Positions 16,677-31,111 of a stretch of 64,000 bases of DNA are shown here, piece after piece. Numbering within the stretch: position 1 is the stretch's first letter; every line of letters begins with the position of its first letter. Under the pieces are notes generated by a model. It had not been told where the DNA came from. It saw only the letters and a list, made by a program, of their open reading frames with translations, and did no database searches. Location: positions 2,619,501 to 2,683,500 of the forward strand of contig NZ_CP016094.1 in assembly GCF_001746835.1 (NCBI RefSeq), read 5' to 3'. This DNA comes from Lacunisphaera limnophila (GTDB lineage Bacteria > Verrucomicrobiota > Verrucomicrobiia > Opitutales > Opitutaceae). The translations under genes and the position numbers were made by a program.

Positions 16677-17561
16677 ATGAGCGTCATCAATACCAACATC
16701 CAGGCCATCGCGGCTGCCCGCAACCTCAACGCCTCTCAGGAAATGCTCGGCCGCTCGCTGTCGCGCCTTTCCTCCGGCTCCAAGATCGTCAACCCGTCCG
16801 ACGACGCCGCCGGCCTCGCCGTGTCCGAGAAATTGGACGCCCAAGGCCGCCGCGTCAAAGCGGCCATCACCAACGTCCAGAACGCCGTCTCCTATGTGCA
16901 GACGGCCGACGGCTTCATGTCCGGCATGACCAAGATCCTCTCGCGCATGAGCGAGCTCGCGATCCTGGCCAAGGACGTCACCAAGAACTCCACCGACATC
17001 GACCTCTACTCGCAGGAGTTCACCGCCCTGCAGGACCAGCTCCGCGCCACCATCGGCGGTTCCTCCGCCGACATCGGCGGTACGGCTGACATCTCCGCCC
17101 CGCTCGGTGCCTTCAACGGCATCTCGCTCTTCGGCTCGACCACCGGCGGCGGCCTCACCGTCACCATCGGCCAGGCCGTCGGCCAGGAGATGACCATCGG
17201 CGCCTCCGACCTGCGCACCGGCGACATGCTCGCCATCATTGACCAGGACGGCACCGGCGCCTACTCGCTCGGCCTGTCCGACACCAACGCCATTGAGGCC
17301 ATCACCGACGCCATCCAGCACGTCGCCACCGAGCGCGCCTCCCTCGGCGCCTCGCAGTCCCGCCTCGAACTCGCCGCCACCACGCTGCAGGTCGAATTTG
17401 AGAACCTCAGCTCCGCCATCTCACGCATCCGCGACGTGGACGTGGCCGAGGAATCCACCCAGTTCGCGAAGTACAACATCCTCGTGCAGTCCGGCACCGC
17501 CATGCTCTCGCAGGCCAACCAGACCCCGCGCAGCGTGTTGCAGCTCCTCCAGCAGGGTTAA
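16677..17561 (+). CDS. fliC: Flagellin FliC
   Basis: The filament subunit. The 294-residue protein has intact D0/D1 ends: MSVINTNIQAIAAARNLNAS, LSSGSKIVNPSDDAAGLAVS at the N-terminus and IRDVDVAEESTQFAKYNILV with SQANQTPRSVLQLLQQG at the C-terminus. The variable centre is short (about 130-220), giving a small flagellin. The leader is ACCCACGCCACCACC with no Shine-Dalgarno sequence and no GGA within the csrA-fliC gap; the nearest GGA is inside csrA (CATGGATGG near 16605). A strong terminator follows. Confidence 0.97.
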   Translation: MSVINTNIQAIAAARNLNASQEMLGRSLSRLSSGSKIVNPSDDAAGLAVSEKLDAQGRRVKAAITNVQNAVSYVQTADGFMSGMTKILSRMSELAILAKDVTKNSTDIDLYSQEFTALQDQLRATIGGSSADIGGTADISAPLGAFNGISLFGSTTGGGLTVTIGQAVGQEMTIGASDLRTGDMLAIIDQDGTGAYSLGLSDTNAIEAITDAIQHVATERASLGASQSRLELAATTLQVEFENLSSAISRIRDVDVAEESTQFAKYNILVQSGTAMLSQANQTPRSVLQLLQQG

Positions 17562-17581
17562 TCCCTGACCTTTGATTCCCC

Positions 17582-17623
17582 GGCCGGACCTTCCCCCTAA
17601 CCGGGCGGGTCCGGCCTTTTTTT
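17582..17623 (+). terminator. Intrinsic terminator of fliC
   Basis: GGCCGGACC (17582-17590) pairs perfectly with GGTCCGGCC (17608-17616), followed by seven T residues. It closes the flagellar locus. Confidence 0.92.
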
Positions 17624-17652
17624 GCCCGCTCCGCTCTCACCCTGGAGCGTGG

Positions 17653-17714
17653 GCGACCCCGCCCGCGATTACGTCCACCCACCCACCGCCCGCCCGACCC
17701 CACGGCGGGGTCGC
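17653..17714. repeat. Inverted repeat GCGACCCCGCC / GGCGGGGTCGC
   Basis: Perfect 11-bp arms at 17653-17663 and 17704-17714 enclose a 40-base loop. The arm sequence matches the stem of the GTAG-headed REP elements at 57943 and 63492, so this is probably a relative of that family. It lies between the convergent fliC and histidine kinase genes. Confidence 0.7.
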
Positions 17715-17801
17715 TGTGACTCCATAACTGCCCACCGGCCCCATCTGACTCGGATGCCCGGGTGGAAACTCACCTCAGGGCTGGTTGGCCCGCCGCCCTC
17801 C

Positions 17802-21482
<3,681 letters not shown>

Positions 21483-21589
21483 CCATATCGGCACAACGCC
21501 TGGGAAAGTTAAACCCTATTTGTGGACCCGGACCGGCCAAGAAATGCGCTTAATTGCCGCGTGATTGTGACGAATCCAAGGCACGCAGC

Positions 21590-21937
21590 ATGAAAACCAG
21601 AACCATCCTCATCCTCCTCTTCGTCACCCTCGGTCTCTGTCAGCTTCCCCTTCGTGCCGCCGATGGCATGGAGCCCCCGGTACCCGTGCGTACCGTGCCC
21701 CCCGTGTTTCCCGACGAACTGCGCCGCGCCGGCACCTCCGGCGTCGTGACCGTCAGCATCCTCATCGATGAAAAGGGCAACGTGCAGGAACCCAAGGTCA
21801 TCAAGACCACCCACGAGGCCTTCTCCCAGCCGGCGATGGACGCGCTGTCCAAATGGAAGTTCAAGCCCGCCAAGCAGGCAGGCGAGGCCGTGGCGATGCG
21901 CGTGAACATCCCGATCCAGTTCAACAACAAGAGTTAA
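21590..21937 (+). CDS. Secreted TonB C-terminal domain protein
   Basis: The 115-residue product has a signal peptide ([20 protein letters not shown]) and then a single TonB C-terminal domain: [37 protein letters not shown] and [20 protein letters not shown]. There is no membrane anchor or Pro-rich linker, so it is not a full TonB energy transducer; many Verrucomicrobia and relatives encode such stand-alone domains of unknown role. The Met at 21590 is chosen over an upstream frame extension because the signal peptide starts there. The chemoreceptor gene follows after 29 bases. Confidence 0.85.
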   Translation: MKTRTILILLFVTLGLCQLPLRAADGMEPPVPVRTVPPVFPDELRRAGTSGVVTVSILIDEKGNVQEPKVIKTTHEAFSQPAMDALSKWKFKPAKQAGEAVAMRVNIPIQFNNKS

Positions 21938-21966
21938 TTCGGCTCCTGCTTTCCCGACCCCACCCC

Positions 21967-23919
21967 ATGCAATTCAGCTCCCTCACCATCGGCCGGCGCA
22001 TCGGTCTCGGCTTCTGTCTGATCCTGACCCTGCTTGCCGCCGTGGCCACGACGGCGTGGCTGGCCCTCGGCACCTCCGGGAAACGCCTCAACCAGTACGC
22101 GGGCAGCACTGAGGAGACCAACAAAGTCGCCGGGGTCGAGGCCGCGATGCTGGCGGTCAAACTCAGCGTCAACGAGTTCCTCGCCACCGGCTCGGAAACG
22201 AGCGCCGCCGCCTACCAGCAGGCCAAGACCGGCCTCGACGCCGCCATGGGCCACGCCCTCGAGTCGATCGCCGACCCGACCCGCACCGCCGCCCTCCGCG
22301 AGGCCGCCGCCTTGATCGCCAAGTATGACGCGTCGTTCCAGCGTGTCATCGCCACCACCAACCAGATGGCCACCGTGGTGCAGGACCGCCTGATCCCGCA
22401 GGGCCAGGGCATCGCCAAGGGCCTCGAGGAAATCCTCGCTGCCGCCCGCAACAACGGCGACATGAACGGTGCGTTCCAGGTCTCCACCGCCCTCAAGAGC
22501 TATTTCGAATCCAGCAGCAACGCGAACTCCTACCTCCTGACCTCACGGGCCGCCTACGCCGAGGCCGCCCAGGGCCAGATCAAGGCCGTCGCCGCCGCCG
22601 TCACCACCCTGCAAAACGACCAGGCCGAGCTCGTGAAGCTCGACGAAACCCTCAAGGACCCGGCCAAGGACGCGCTCCTCGTCGCCGCCGCCGCGGCCAG
22701 CGCCGGCTACGGCAAAAGCCTGGAGGAGATCATCGCCCTCAAGCAGCAGCGGACCACCATCCTCAAGGACGAACTCGACGTGATCGCGCCGCAGTTCACC
22801 GCCGCCCTTGGCCGCCTCCGCGAGGCCGTCACCCAGTTCCAGTCCCAGCTCGGCCAGTCCGGCCGCTCGGAGCAGACCCGCAGCGAGACCATCGTGCTCG
22901 GCTGCACCATCGGCGCCGGCCTCCTCGGCCTCGTCGTGGCCTGGTTCATCATCCGCGGCATCACCGTCCCCATCCTCAAGATCGCCAAGCAGCTCGCCCT
23001 CGAGTCGAGCCAGACCCACGCCGCCGCGCTGCAGGTTTCCTCCGCCAGCTCCTCCATGGCCGACGGCGCCAGCCGCCAGGCGGCTGCGCTCGAGGAGAGC
23101 AGCGCCTCCCTGCACGAGATGGCCAGCATGACCGCCCGCAATTCCGAGAGCGCCCAGTCCGCCAAGGGCCTCGCCGCCGAGGCCCGCACCGCCGCCGACG
23201 ACGGCGCCCGCGACATGACCGCCATGCGCGACGCCATGACCGCGATCAAGTCGTCCAGCTCCGAGATTTCCAAGATCATCAAGACGATCGACGAGATCGC
23301 CTTCCAGACCAACATCCTCGCCCTCAATGCCGCCGTCGAGGCCGCCCGTGCCGGTGAGGCCGGCGCCGGTTTCGCGGTCGTCGCCGAGGAGGTTCGCAAC
23401 CTCGCCCAGCGCAGCGCGCAGGCCGCCAAGGAGACCGCCGTCAAGATCGAGGACGCCTCCGCCAAGAGCGAGCAGGGCGCCACCATCAGCGGCCAGGTCG
23501 CCGGCAGCCTCGACCGGATCGTCGAGCGTATCCGCCAGCTCGACGAGATGGTCGGCGGCATCGCCCAGGCTTCCAGCGAGCAGAGCGAGGGCATTGGCCA
23601 GCTCAACCAGGCCGTCGCGGGTATGGACAAGATCACCCAATCCAATGCGGCCCTCGCGGAACAGTCCGCCAGCTCGGCCGACGAGATGAAGGCCCAGTCC
23701 GCGCAGGTGAAGAACGCCGTCGACGACCTGCTCCACATGGTCCAGGGCTTCGCCGACCAGCCGGCCACCGGGGCGATCGTCTCGCCCGCCCGGCCCGTCC
23801 GTCAGGAGCACGCTGCCGCCCCGGCCCCGGCCAAGACCAAGACTTCCGCCATCAAGACCCCCGTGCTCCCGTCCGCGCGTTCCTCCGCGCAGCCGGCGAC
23901 CATGGAGTGGAACGACTGA
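21967..23919 (+). CDS. Methyl-accepting chemotaxis protein lacking a full HAMP domain
   Basis: A 650-residue chemoreceptor. The first transmembrane helix (about 13-32) is followed by a long helical periplasmic domain (about 33-310), a second helix (about 315-335, [17 protein letters not shown]) and the cytoplasmic signalling domain with the hairpin tip [20 protein letters not shown]. Only the first HAMP-like helix ([12 protein letters not shown]) is visible after the membrane; the second is not recognisable before the methylation helices. The C-terminus (MEWND) is not a canonical CheR pentapeptide. No che genes lie in the window. Confidence 0.93.
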   Translation: MQFSSLTIGRRIGLGFCLILTLLAAVATTAWLALGTSGKRLNQYAGSTEETNKVAGVEAAMLAVKLSVNEFLATGSETSAAAYQQAKTGLDAAMGHALESIADPTRTAALREAAALIAKYDASFQRVIATTNQMATVVQDRLIPQGQGIAKGLEEILAAARNNGDMNGAFQVSTALKSYFESSSNANSYLLTSRAAYAEAAQGQIKAVAAAVTTLQNDQAELVKLDETLKDPAKDALLVAAAAASAGYGKSLEEIIALKQQRTTILKDELDVIAPQFTAALGRLREAVTQFQSQLGQSGRSEQTRSETIVLGCTIGAGLLGLVVAWFIIRGITVPILKIAKQLALESSQTHAAALQVSSASSSMADGASRQAAALEESSASLHEMASMTARNSESAQSAKGLAAEARTAADDGARDMTAMRDAMTAIKSSSSEISKIIKTIDEIAFQTNILALNAAVEAARAGEAGAGFAVVAEEVRNLAQRSAQAAKETAVKIEDASAKSEQGATISGQVAGSLDRIVERIRQLDEMVGGIAQASSEQSEGIGQLNQAVAGMDKITQSNAALAEQSASSADEMKAQSAQVKNAVDDLLHMVQGFADQPATGAIVSPARPVRQEHAAAPAPAKTKTSAIKTPVLPSARSSAQPATMEWND

Positions 23920-24001
23920 GCCGCACCCTATAGCGGTGGTCCCGCCCGCGTTTGATCACGCTCTTGCCTTTGCGGACGTCTCCCGGCACTCGTGCCCCCC
24001 T

Positions 24002-24634
24002 GTGGCTGACTACCTGCCGGAATTCTTCACCCTCGCGCTCGCGCACGCCCTCGCCGTGGCCAGCCCGGGGCCAGACTTCGCCATTGTGCTCCGGCAAAGC
24101 CTCCACCACGGGCGCCGCACCGCGCTCTGGACCAGCGTCGGCATCGGCTGCGGGCTCTCGATCCACATCACCTATTGTCTGCTCGGGCTCGGCCTGTTTC
24201 TGAAAAACTCCCCGGCGGCGCTGCTCACGGTTCAGGCGCTCGGCGCCGCCTACCTCGCGTGGATCGGCCTGCAGGCACTGCAGGCCCGGCCGCGGTCCGG
24301 CGACATCGACCTGGCCGGCGGCCCCGCCGAACCCTCCGCCCGCGCTGCGTGGACCACCGGCTTCCTGGTGAACCTCCTCAACCCGAAGGCCGCGCTCTTC
24401 TTCATCGCGCTGTTCCCGCTCGCGGTGAGCGCCACCACGCCCCGGCTCGTGCAGGTTGGCTACGGTGTCTGGATGACGGTCACGACCGTGGCCTGGTTCA
24501 GCTTTGTATCGGTCGTGTTCGCCCGCGAAAGCGTGCGCCGCGCCTTCCTGCGCCACGGCCACTGGATCGACCGCGCCCTGGGCGTGGTCTTCCTGGGTTT
24601 CGCCGTGAGCCTCGCCCTGGCATCGCTGGGGTAG
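24002..24634 (+). CDS. LysE/RhtB-family amino acid exporter
   Basis: Members of this family export amino acids and derivatives. The 210-residue membrane protein has the N-terminal family motif ALAVASPGPDFAIVLRQSLH, six hydrophobic helices and the NLLNPKAALFFIALFP motif typical of the family. The frame is open to 23936; the GTG at 24002 (VADYLPEFFTLALAHA) gives the normal family N-terminus. Substrate cannot be told. It stands alone between the chemoreceptor and a convergent oxidoreductase pair. Confidence 0.85.
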   Translation: MADYLPEFFTLALAHALAVASPGPDFAIVLRQSLHHGRRTALWTSVGIGCGLSIHITYCLLGLGLFLKNSPAALLTVQALGAAYLAWIGLQALQARPRSGDIDLAGGPAEPSARAAWTTGFLVNLLNPKAALFFIALFPLAVSATTPRLVQVGYGVWMTVTTVAWFSFVSVVFARESVRRAFLRHGHWIDRALGVVFLGFAVSLALASLG

Positions 24635-24642
24635 GGGGCGAT

Positions 24643-24668
24643 GTAGAGCGGGATTTCCGAATCCCGCC
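24643..24668 (+). repeat. GTAG-headed REP element
   Basis: GTAG is followed by AGCGGGATTTCCGAATCCCGCC, a near-perfect stem around TTTCCG. It matches the copies at 27142 and 27353. Confidence 0.85.
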
Positions 24669-24737
24669 TTGCTCGCCGGCGGCACTGCCTCGCCATCTAC
24701 GCCAAGCCTTCGTCGGCGATGCCGCCCTACACCCCGA

Positions 24738-25328
24738 TCACAAATGCCGGCTCGGGGGCGTGAAGAAATACCGGTCGCCCTTTCGGTACGGCATGTTGCC
24801 GTCGAAGCGTCCGGGCGCCTCCTCATAGACGAGCACCTGCGCGGCGCCGATCTCCGACGTGAAATACCCGAGGACCGTGAGCTGCTTCATCAACTTGAAG
24901 AAATGCGCCGGCGCGGCGGCGGCCTTGGCGGCCTGGTGCGCCCGCTGCTCGGCGTCGAGGGCGTTCAGCCGCGCGGTGCGCGCGGCGGGCGTTGCGACCA
25001 GGAAACCCTCGGCGCGCAACTGCGCGAGCCCGGCCGCGAAGGCGGCGTGATGGGCGTCGTCGTAACAGTCCGTGACCATCATCGCCATGAAGGCGCCGAC
25101 GCCCGCCGCCTTGGCGCCGGGGGTCTCGGTCGCCGGGATGATCGTCTCGGCGATCTCATCGAGCAGGACGAGGTCGTCGGCCGTGAAGCCGGGGCGGGGG
25201 GCCTTGCTGGCGAGCGTGCCGCCGCGCAGCCAGGTGTCGCCGCCGATGAGCGCCCCGCCGAGCAGAACGCCAAGGCGCGCGAGCATTTCACGCCGGGAAA
25301 GGGTGGTGGGGTGCGTGACAGGATTCAT
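24738..25328 (-). CDS. Gluconate 2-dehydrogenase subunit 3-like Tat protein
   Basis: The 196-residue product has a twin-arginine signal (SRREMLARLGVLLGGALIGG) and the family body (LVLLDEIAETIIPATETPGA, VLGYFTSEIGAAQVLVYEEA). Such small subunits accompany periplasmic GMC flavoenzymes and help their Tat export. The ATG at 25328 overlaps the stop of the flavoprotein gene by one base (TGATG); a GTG one codon earlier is possible. No cytochrome c subunit gene is adjacent. Confidence 0.85.
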   Translation of the reverse strand: MNPVTHPTTLSRREMLARLGVLLGGALIGGDTWLRGGTLASKAPRPGFTADDLVLLDEIAETIIPATETPGAKAAGVGAFMAMMVTDCYDDAHHAAFAAGLAQLRAEGFLVATPAARTARLNALDAEQRAHQAAKAAAAPAHFFKLMKQLTVLGYFTSEIGAAQVLVYEEAPGRFDGNMPYRKGDRYFFTPPSRHL

Positions 25329-27010
25329 CACAGGTTCTGTTTCTTGAGTTCATCCACCGCGAAGGCAGCGGCGCGGGCCGTGAGGGCCATGTAGGTGAGC
25401 GAGGGGTTCACGCAGGCGGCGGAGGTCATGCAGGCGCCGTCGGTCACAAAGACGTTGGGCGCGTCCCACACCTGGTTGTGGCCGTTGAGCACCGAGGTCT
25501 TCGGGTCGCGGCCCATGCGGGCGGTGCCCATCTCGTGGATGCCGCGGCCGAAGTTGTAGCCGGCGCTGGTCTTCTGGACCTGCTTCATGCCGGCGGCCTC
25601 GAGCATCTCGGCGGCGTCGTTTTGCATGTCCTTCCGCATCTTCCACTCGTTGTCCTGGATGGCGCAGTCCATCGCCAGGACCGGCAGACCCCACTTGTCC
25701 TTGGTCGAGTGGTCCAGGCTGATGCGGTTCTCGTGGTACGGCAGGGTCTCGCCGAAGCCGGTCATGCCAATGGTCCAGGGACCGGGCTCGCTGAGGGCTT
25801 CCTTGAGCGGGGCGCCGATGCCGAGTTCCGGCACCTCGCGTTCCCAGCCGAGTCGGCTGGCGGCGCCCTGGTAACCGAAGCCGCGGAGGTAGTCGCGCTT
25901 GTCGTCGAACAAATTTTGGTAGCGCGGAATGTAGAACCCGCCCGGGCGGCGGCCGGCCACGATGCGGTCCTGGTAACCCTCGGCGTAGCCAAAGGCGCCG
26001 ACGCGGAAGTGATGGTCCATGGCGTTGTGCCCGAGTTCGCCGCTGCTGCTGCCCAGGCCGCCCGGCCAGATGTCCGTGGCCGAGTTCATCAGCACCCACG
26101 TGGAATTGAAGGCCGAGGCGCAGAGGAAGACGATCTTCGCCGTGAATTCCGTGACCTGGTGCGTCGCGGTGTCGAGCACCTCGACGCCGGTGGCGCGCTT
26201 GGCGTCCTTGTCGTAGAGCAGGCGGGAGACGAGGGAGTCGGGCCGCAGCGTGAGGTTGCCGGTGGCGACGGCCGCGGGGAGGGTGGCCGACTGCGTGCTG
26301 AAGTACGCGCCGAACGGGCAGCCGAGCCAGCACTTGTCGCGGAACTGGCAGTTGACGCGGCCCGCGTGGGGCACGCTGAGGTTGGCCAGGCGGCCCATGA
26401 TGAGGCGGCGGCGGTCCTGGTAATGGGTCTTGATGCGGGCGGCCACGTCCTTCTCCACGCAGTTGAGATCGAAGGGCGGCAGAAACTTGCCATCGGGGAG
26501 CTGGGGCAGGCCCTCGAGCGAGCCGCTGATGCCGGCGAAGGACTCGACATGGTCATACCAGGGCGCGACATCGGCGTAGCGGAGGGGCCAGTCGACGGCG
26601 ATGCCGTCCTCGGCGTTCGCTGCGAAGTCGAAATCGCTCCAGCGGTAGCTGTGGCGGCCCCAGAGGAGGGAGCGGCCGCCGACCTGGTAGCCGCGGAACC
26701 AGTCGAAGGGTTTGGTTTCGGTGTAGGGGCAGTCTTGCTCGTCGGCCCACCACTCGGCGTTGGCCTCGTGGAGGAGGTCGCGGTTGGAGATGGGGCGCTC
26801 GGCGATGAGCTCGCGGGATTTTTTGCCGCGGTGCGGGAGTTCCCACGGGGCCTTGAGGGCGCTGGGGTAGCCGGTGATGTGCTCGACGTTGGGGCCGCGT
26901 TCGAGGAGGAGGACCTTGAGGCCCTGTTCGGTGAGTTCCTTCGCCGCCCAGCCGCCGGAAATGCCGGAGCCGACGACGATGGCGTCATAGGAGTGCGTGG
27001 AAACTGCCAT
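25328..27010 (-). CDS. GMC-family oxidoreductase (gluconate dehydrogenase-type flavoprotein)
   Basis: A 560-residue FAD-dependent oxidoreductase. The dinucleotide-binding motif is VVGSGISGGWAAKELTE at residues about 11-27, with LLERGP further on. GRHSYRWSDFDF, the cysteine pair in CWLGCPFGAYF and the C-terminal histidine/asparagine region (GTARMGRDPKTSVLNGHNQV, CVNPSLTYMALTARAA) match the gluconate/fructose dehydrogenase large subunit group. It likely oxidises a sugar or polyol in the periplasm, carried across with its Tat partner encoded next. Substrate unknown. The frame is open further upstream, but the family N-terminus begins at the ATG at 27010. Confidence 0.9.
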   Translation of the reverse strand: MAVSTHSYDAIVVGSGISGGWAAKELTEQGLKVLLLERGPNVEHITGYPSALKAPWELPHRGKKSRELIAERPISNRDLLHEANAEWWADEQDCPYTETKPFDWFRGYQVGGRSLLWGRHSYRWSDFDFAANAEDGIAVDWPLRYADVAPWYDHVESFAGISGSLEGLPQLPDGKFLPPFDLNCVEKDVAARIKTHYQDRRRLIMGRLANLSVPHAGRVNCQFRDKCWLGCPFGAYFSTQSATLPAAVATGNLTLRPDSLVSRLLYDKDAKRATGVEVLDTATHQVTEFTAKIVFLCASAFNSTWVLMNSATDIWPGGLGSSSGELGHNAMDHHFRVGAFGYAEGYQDRIVAGRRPGGFYIPRYQNLFDDKRDYLRGFGYQGAASRLGWEREVPELGIGAPLKEALSEPGPWTIGMTGFGETLPYHENRISLDHSTKDKWGLPVLAMDCAIQDNEWKMRKDMQNDAAEMLEAAGMKQVQKTSAGYNFGRGIHEMGTARMGRDPKTSVLNGHNQVWDAPNVFVTDGACMTSAACVNPSLTYMALTARAAAFAVDELKKQNL

Positions 27011-27105
27011 GGGGTGCCTTCCAGAGAGGTCAGGATTCCCCCGGAAGCAATCCCGGGTTTTCATGATGATACCGTGATCAGTCCTCCCCCCGACCCGCGC
27101 CATCT

Positions 27106-27128
27106 GTAGCGGCGGTCTATGACCGCCG
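27106..27128 (+). repeat. GTAG-headed REP element (GGCGGTC stem)
   Basis: GTAG, then a stem GGCGGTC/GACCGCC around TAT. It is like the elements at 49277 and 59497, with GGCGGTC in place of GGCCGGTC; several stem positions differ in a compensated way. Confidence 0.8.
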
Positions 27129-27141
27129 ACTCCGCTATCCT

Positions 27142-27167
27142 GTAGGGCAGGATTTCCAAATCCCGCC
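27142..27167 (+). repeat. GTAG-headed REP element (GGGATTT stem)
   Basis: GTAGGGCAGGATTTCC followed by AAATCCCGCC; one mismatch in the stem relative to the copy at 27353. Confidence 0.85.
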
Positions 27168-27228
27168 ACGCCCGCCGGCGGCATGCGGAGATGTCGCCCT
27201 TCACAACCCCGCCAAACCCCAGAGTATT

Positions 27229-27337
27229 GCCGCAAAAAGTCACAAGTACCCGGCCGCGGATGAAGCCTTCAAGGCGACTATAGTCGCGCGGAAGATTTGC
27301 GAGTGCAGGACGAAAGCCTTTTGCGCCTCTTTGCGGC
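27229..27337 (+). repeat. ~110-bp structured dispersed element, copy 1
   Basis: The ends are inverted copies: GCCGCAAAAAGTCACAA at the left and the complement of GCCGCAAAGAGGCGCAAAA at the right. The centre (27274-27287) is the perfect palindrome GCGACTATAGTCGC, followed by GCGGAAGAT. A second copy in opposite orientation is at 45217-45326. No open reading frame is carried, which suggests a MITE-like or other structured element. Confidence 0.85.
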
Positions 27338-27352
27338 TAACCTTGCCTTGCT

Positions 27353-27378
27353 GTAGGGCGGGATTTCCAAATCCCGCC
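27353..27378 (+). repeat. GTAG-headed REP element (GGGATTT stem)
   Basis: GTAG, then GGCGGGATTT pairing with AAATCCCGCC around CC. It abuts the 3' end of the VOC gene on the opposite strand. Confidence 0.87.
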
Positions 27379-27783
27379 TCACGCCCCCGGCGGCATGGCA
27401 TTCATGTGCAGCAGGCCCCAGCCGTGGCCGTCGGGATCGAGAAAGCTATGCGTGTACATGAAGCCGAAGTCCTCCGCCTTGTCGTAGGTTGAGCCGCCCG
27501 CCGCGAGGGCCTTGGTCACGAGATCGTCCACCTCCTGGCGGCTTTCGCAGGTGAGGGTAAAGAGGGCTTCCACCGCCTGGGACGTGTCACAGACGGCCTT
27601 GGGCGTGAACTGGCGGAACTTGGCGTGGGTCGAGAGCATGACGGACAGCGTCTCGCTGATGCTGACGCAGGCGGCCGTGTCGTCGCTGAACTGCGGGTTG
27701 GGCGTATAGCCCAGGGCTTGGTAGAAGGCCAGCGACTTGGGCAAATTGGCGACCGGAAGGTTGAGGAAGAGCTGTTTGTTCAT
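27379..27783 (-). CDS. VOC-family (glyoxalase/bleomycin-resistance fold) protein
   Basis: A 134-residue protein with the two beta-alpha-beta-beta-beta modules of the VOC superfamily: FLNLPVANLPKSLAFYQALG at the start and FGFMYTHSFLDPDGHGWGLL near the end, where DPDGHGWGLLHM supplies typical metal-site residues. Its closest relatives are probably uncharacterised extradiol dioxygenase-like proteins. Function cannot be assigned. It reads away from the GNAT and kinase genes and abuts a REP element. Confidence 0.85.
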   Translation of the reverse strand: MNKQLFLNLPVANLPKSLAFYQALGYTPNPQFSDDTAACVSISETLSVMLSTHAKFRQFTPKAVCDTSQAVEALFTLTCESRQEVDDLVTKALAAGGSTYDKAEDFGFMYTHSFLDPDGHGWGLLHMNAMPPGA

Positions 27784-28027
27784 GGGGGAGGGGAGGCGAA
27801 TACACCCTCAACGAACGATCCCGCGGAGGGCGGACAGGGAGGGTGGAAATCTTCAGCGATCAGGCAAAATCGATGGATTAGAACGGGGTCTGGCTCGAGC
27901 TGCATTAGCGTTGGAGTACAAAAGAGTCAGGCTGCGGATAGTGATATCAGGGCTGGAATGCTCGCTTACTATCATGAACTGCCGTCCGACCCGACTGCCG
28001 GATCTGCTGATAGGTTTTTTCATGTGG

Positions 28028-28546
28028 CTATGGCCTGCATGATCGGGCCATCACGACGTCCCGCTGCCGATCCGCTCCGAGGGTGAAAATATGCTCACCG
28101 ACCTCAGTGAAGCCGCACTTTCTGTAGAAGGCGATCGCCCGCGGATTTCGCTCCCAGACGCCTAGCCAGACTACGTCGATTTGACGGCGAATCATCTCGG
28201 CGATGCACGCCTGCATGAGGTCGTGAGCGATGCCCGCACCCTGCCACGCTTTCGAAACATAGAGCCGCTGAATTTCGCCAGGTGCTTCCGCCATGACACA
28301 GGTAGGAGCATGCCCCCAACGCAGTTGCGCGTAACCGACCAGCTCGTCCGCGTCCTTGCTGAGCAGCGTAATCATCCCCGGGTCGGCAATCTCTTCTGCT
28401 TGAATATCCTGGCTGTAACTTTTCGAACAATGCGCGTCCATGTTTGCACGGCTATTATCGGCTTCAAACGTGTCGCGAAAGGTTCTTTCGGCGAGATCCG
28501 CGAGTCGCTTGGCGTCGCGGATACTTGCTTTTTGGATTATGCGCAT
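28028..28546 (-). CDS. GNAT-family N-acetyltransferase
   Basis: A 172-residue acetyltransferase. The acetyl-CoA-binding region is GEIQRLYVSKAWQGAGIAHD (the R/QxxGxG/A motif reads KAWQGAG), and the C-terminal ERNPRAIAFYRKCGFTEVGE is typical of the family. The ATG at 28546 (MRIIQKASIRDAKRLADLAE) is preferred; the frame is open to 28591. Base composition is clearly lower in G+C than the neighbours (four 60-base lines counted by eye average about 54%), which suggests recent acquisition. The 244-base spacer downstream shares this composition and holds nothing recognisable. Confidence 0.85.
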   Translation of the reverse strand: MRIIQKASIRDAKRLADLAERTFRDTFEADNSRANMDAHCSKSYSQDIQAEEIADPGMITLLSKDADELVGYAQLRWGHAPTCVMAEAPGEIQRLYVSKAWQGAGIAHDLMQACIAEMIRRQIDVVWLGVWERNPRAIAFYRKCGFTEVGEHIFTLGADRQRDVVMARSCRP

Positions 28547-28632
28547 GGGCGGAGAGGGTCCATAGCCATTCGGCTGCTGATTCTGATGCAAGGTTTAGCA
28601 CCACATGAGCGCCCGACGCCGAATATCTTCAC

Positions 28633-30906
<2,274 letters not shown>

Positions 30907-31111
30907 GGGCGTTGAAGCCTGCACCCCACACTGCCGGAGGAGCGGGCCTTGTAAAGCCCGGGGCTCGGGGAAGGGGATGGACCTGGCGCGGGGGAACGCG
31001 TGGTGGCGGAGGGTGCGCGTTGACAAACCGGCGCGGAGCGCAGATTCGACCGGGTAGAGTCGCTTCGAGCCTGTGCCTTCGGGGCAGGCTCTCCACCACA
31101 GCCCGAATCGC

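Larger units (their letters stand above)
27011..27378. other. Repeat-filled intergenic region
   Basis: No gene is seen. The region is made of four palindromic units listed separately: REP elements at 27106-27128, 27142-27167 and 27353-27378, and a ~109-bp structured element at 27229-27337. The last REP ends one base before the stop codon of the VOC gene. Confidence 0.85.

Noticed and set aside
27229-27337. Insertion sequence
   Set aside because: It has inverted ends but only about 110 bases and no transposase; called a structured dispersed element instead.
27106-27378. CRISPR array because of repeated palindromes
   Set aside because: Unit lengths and spacings are irregular, orientations and stems vary, and no cas gene is present.
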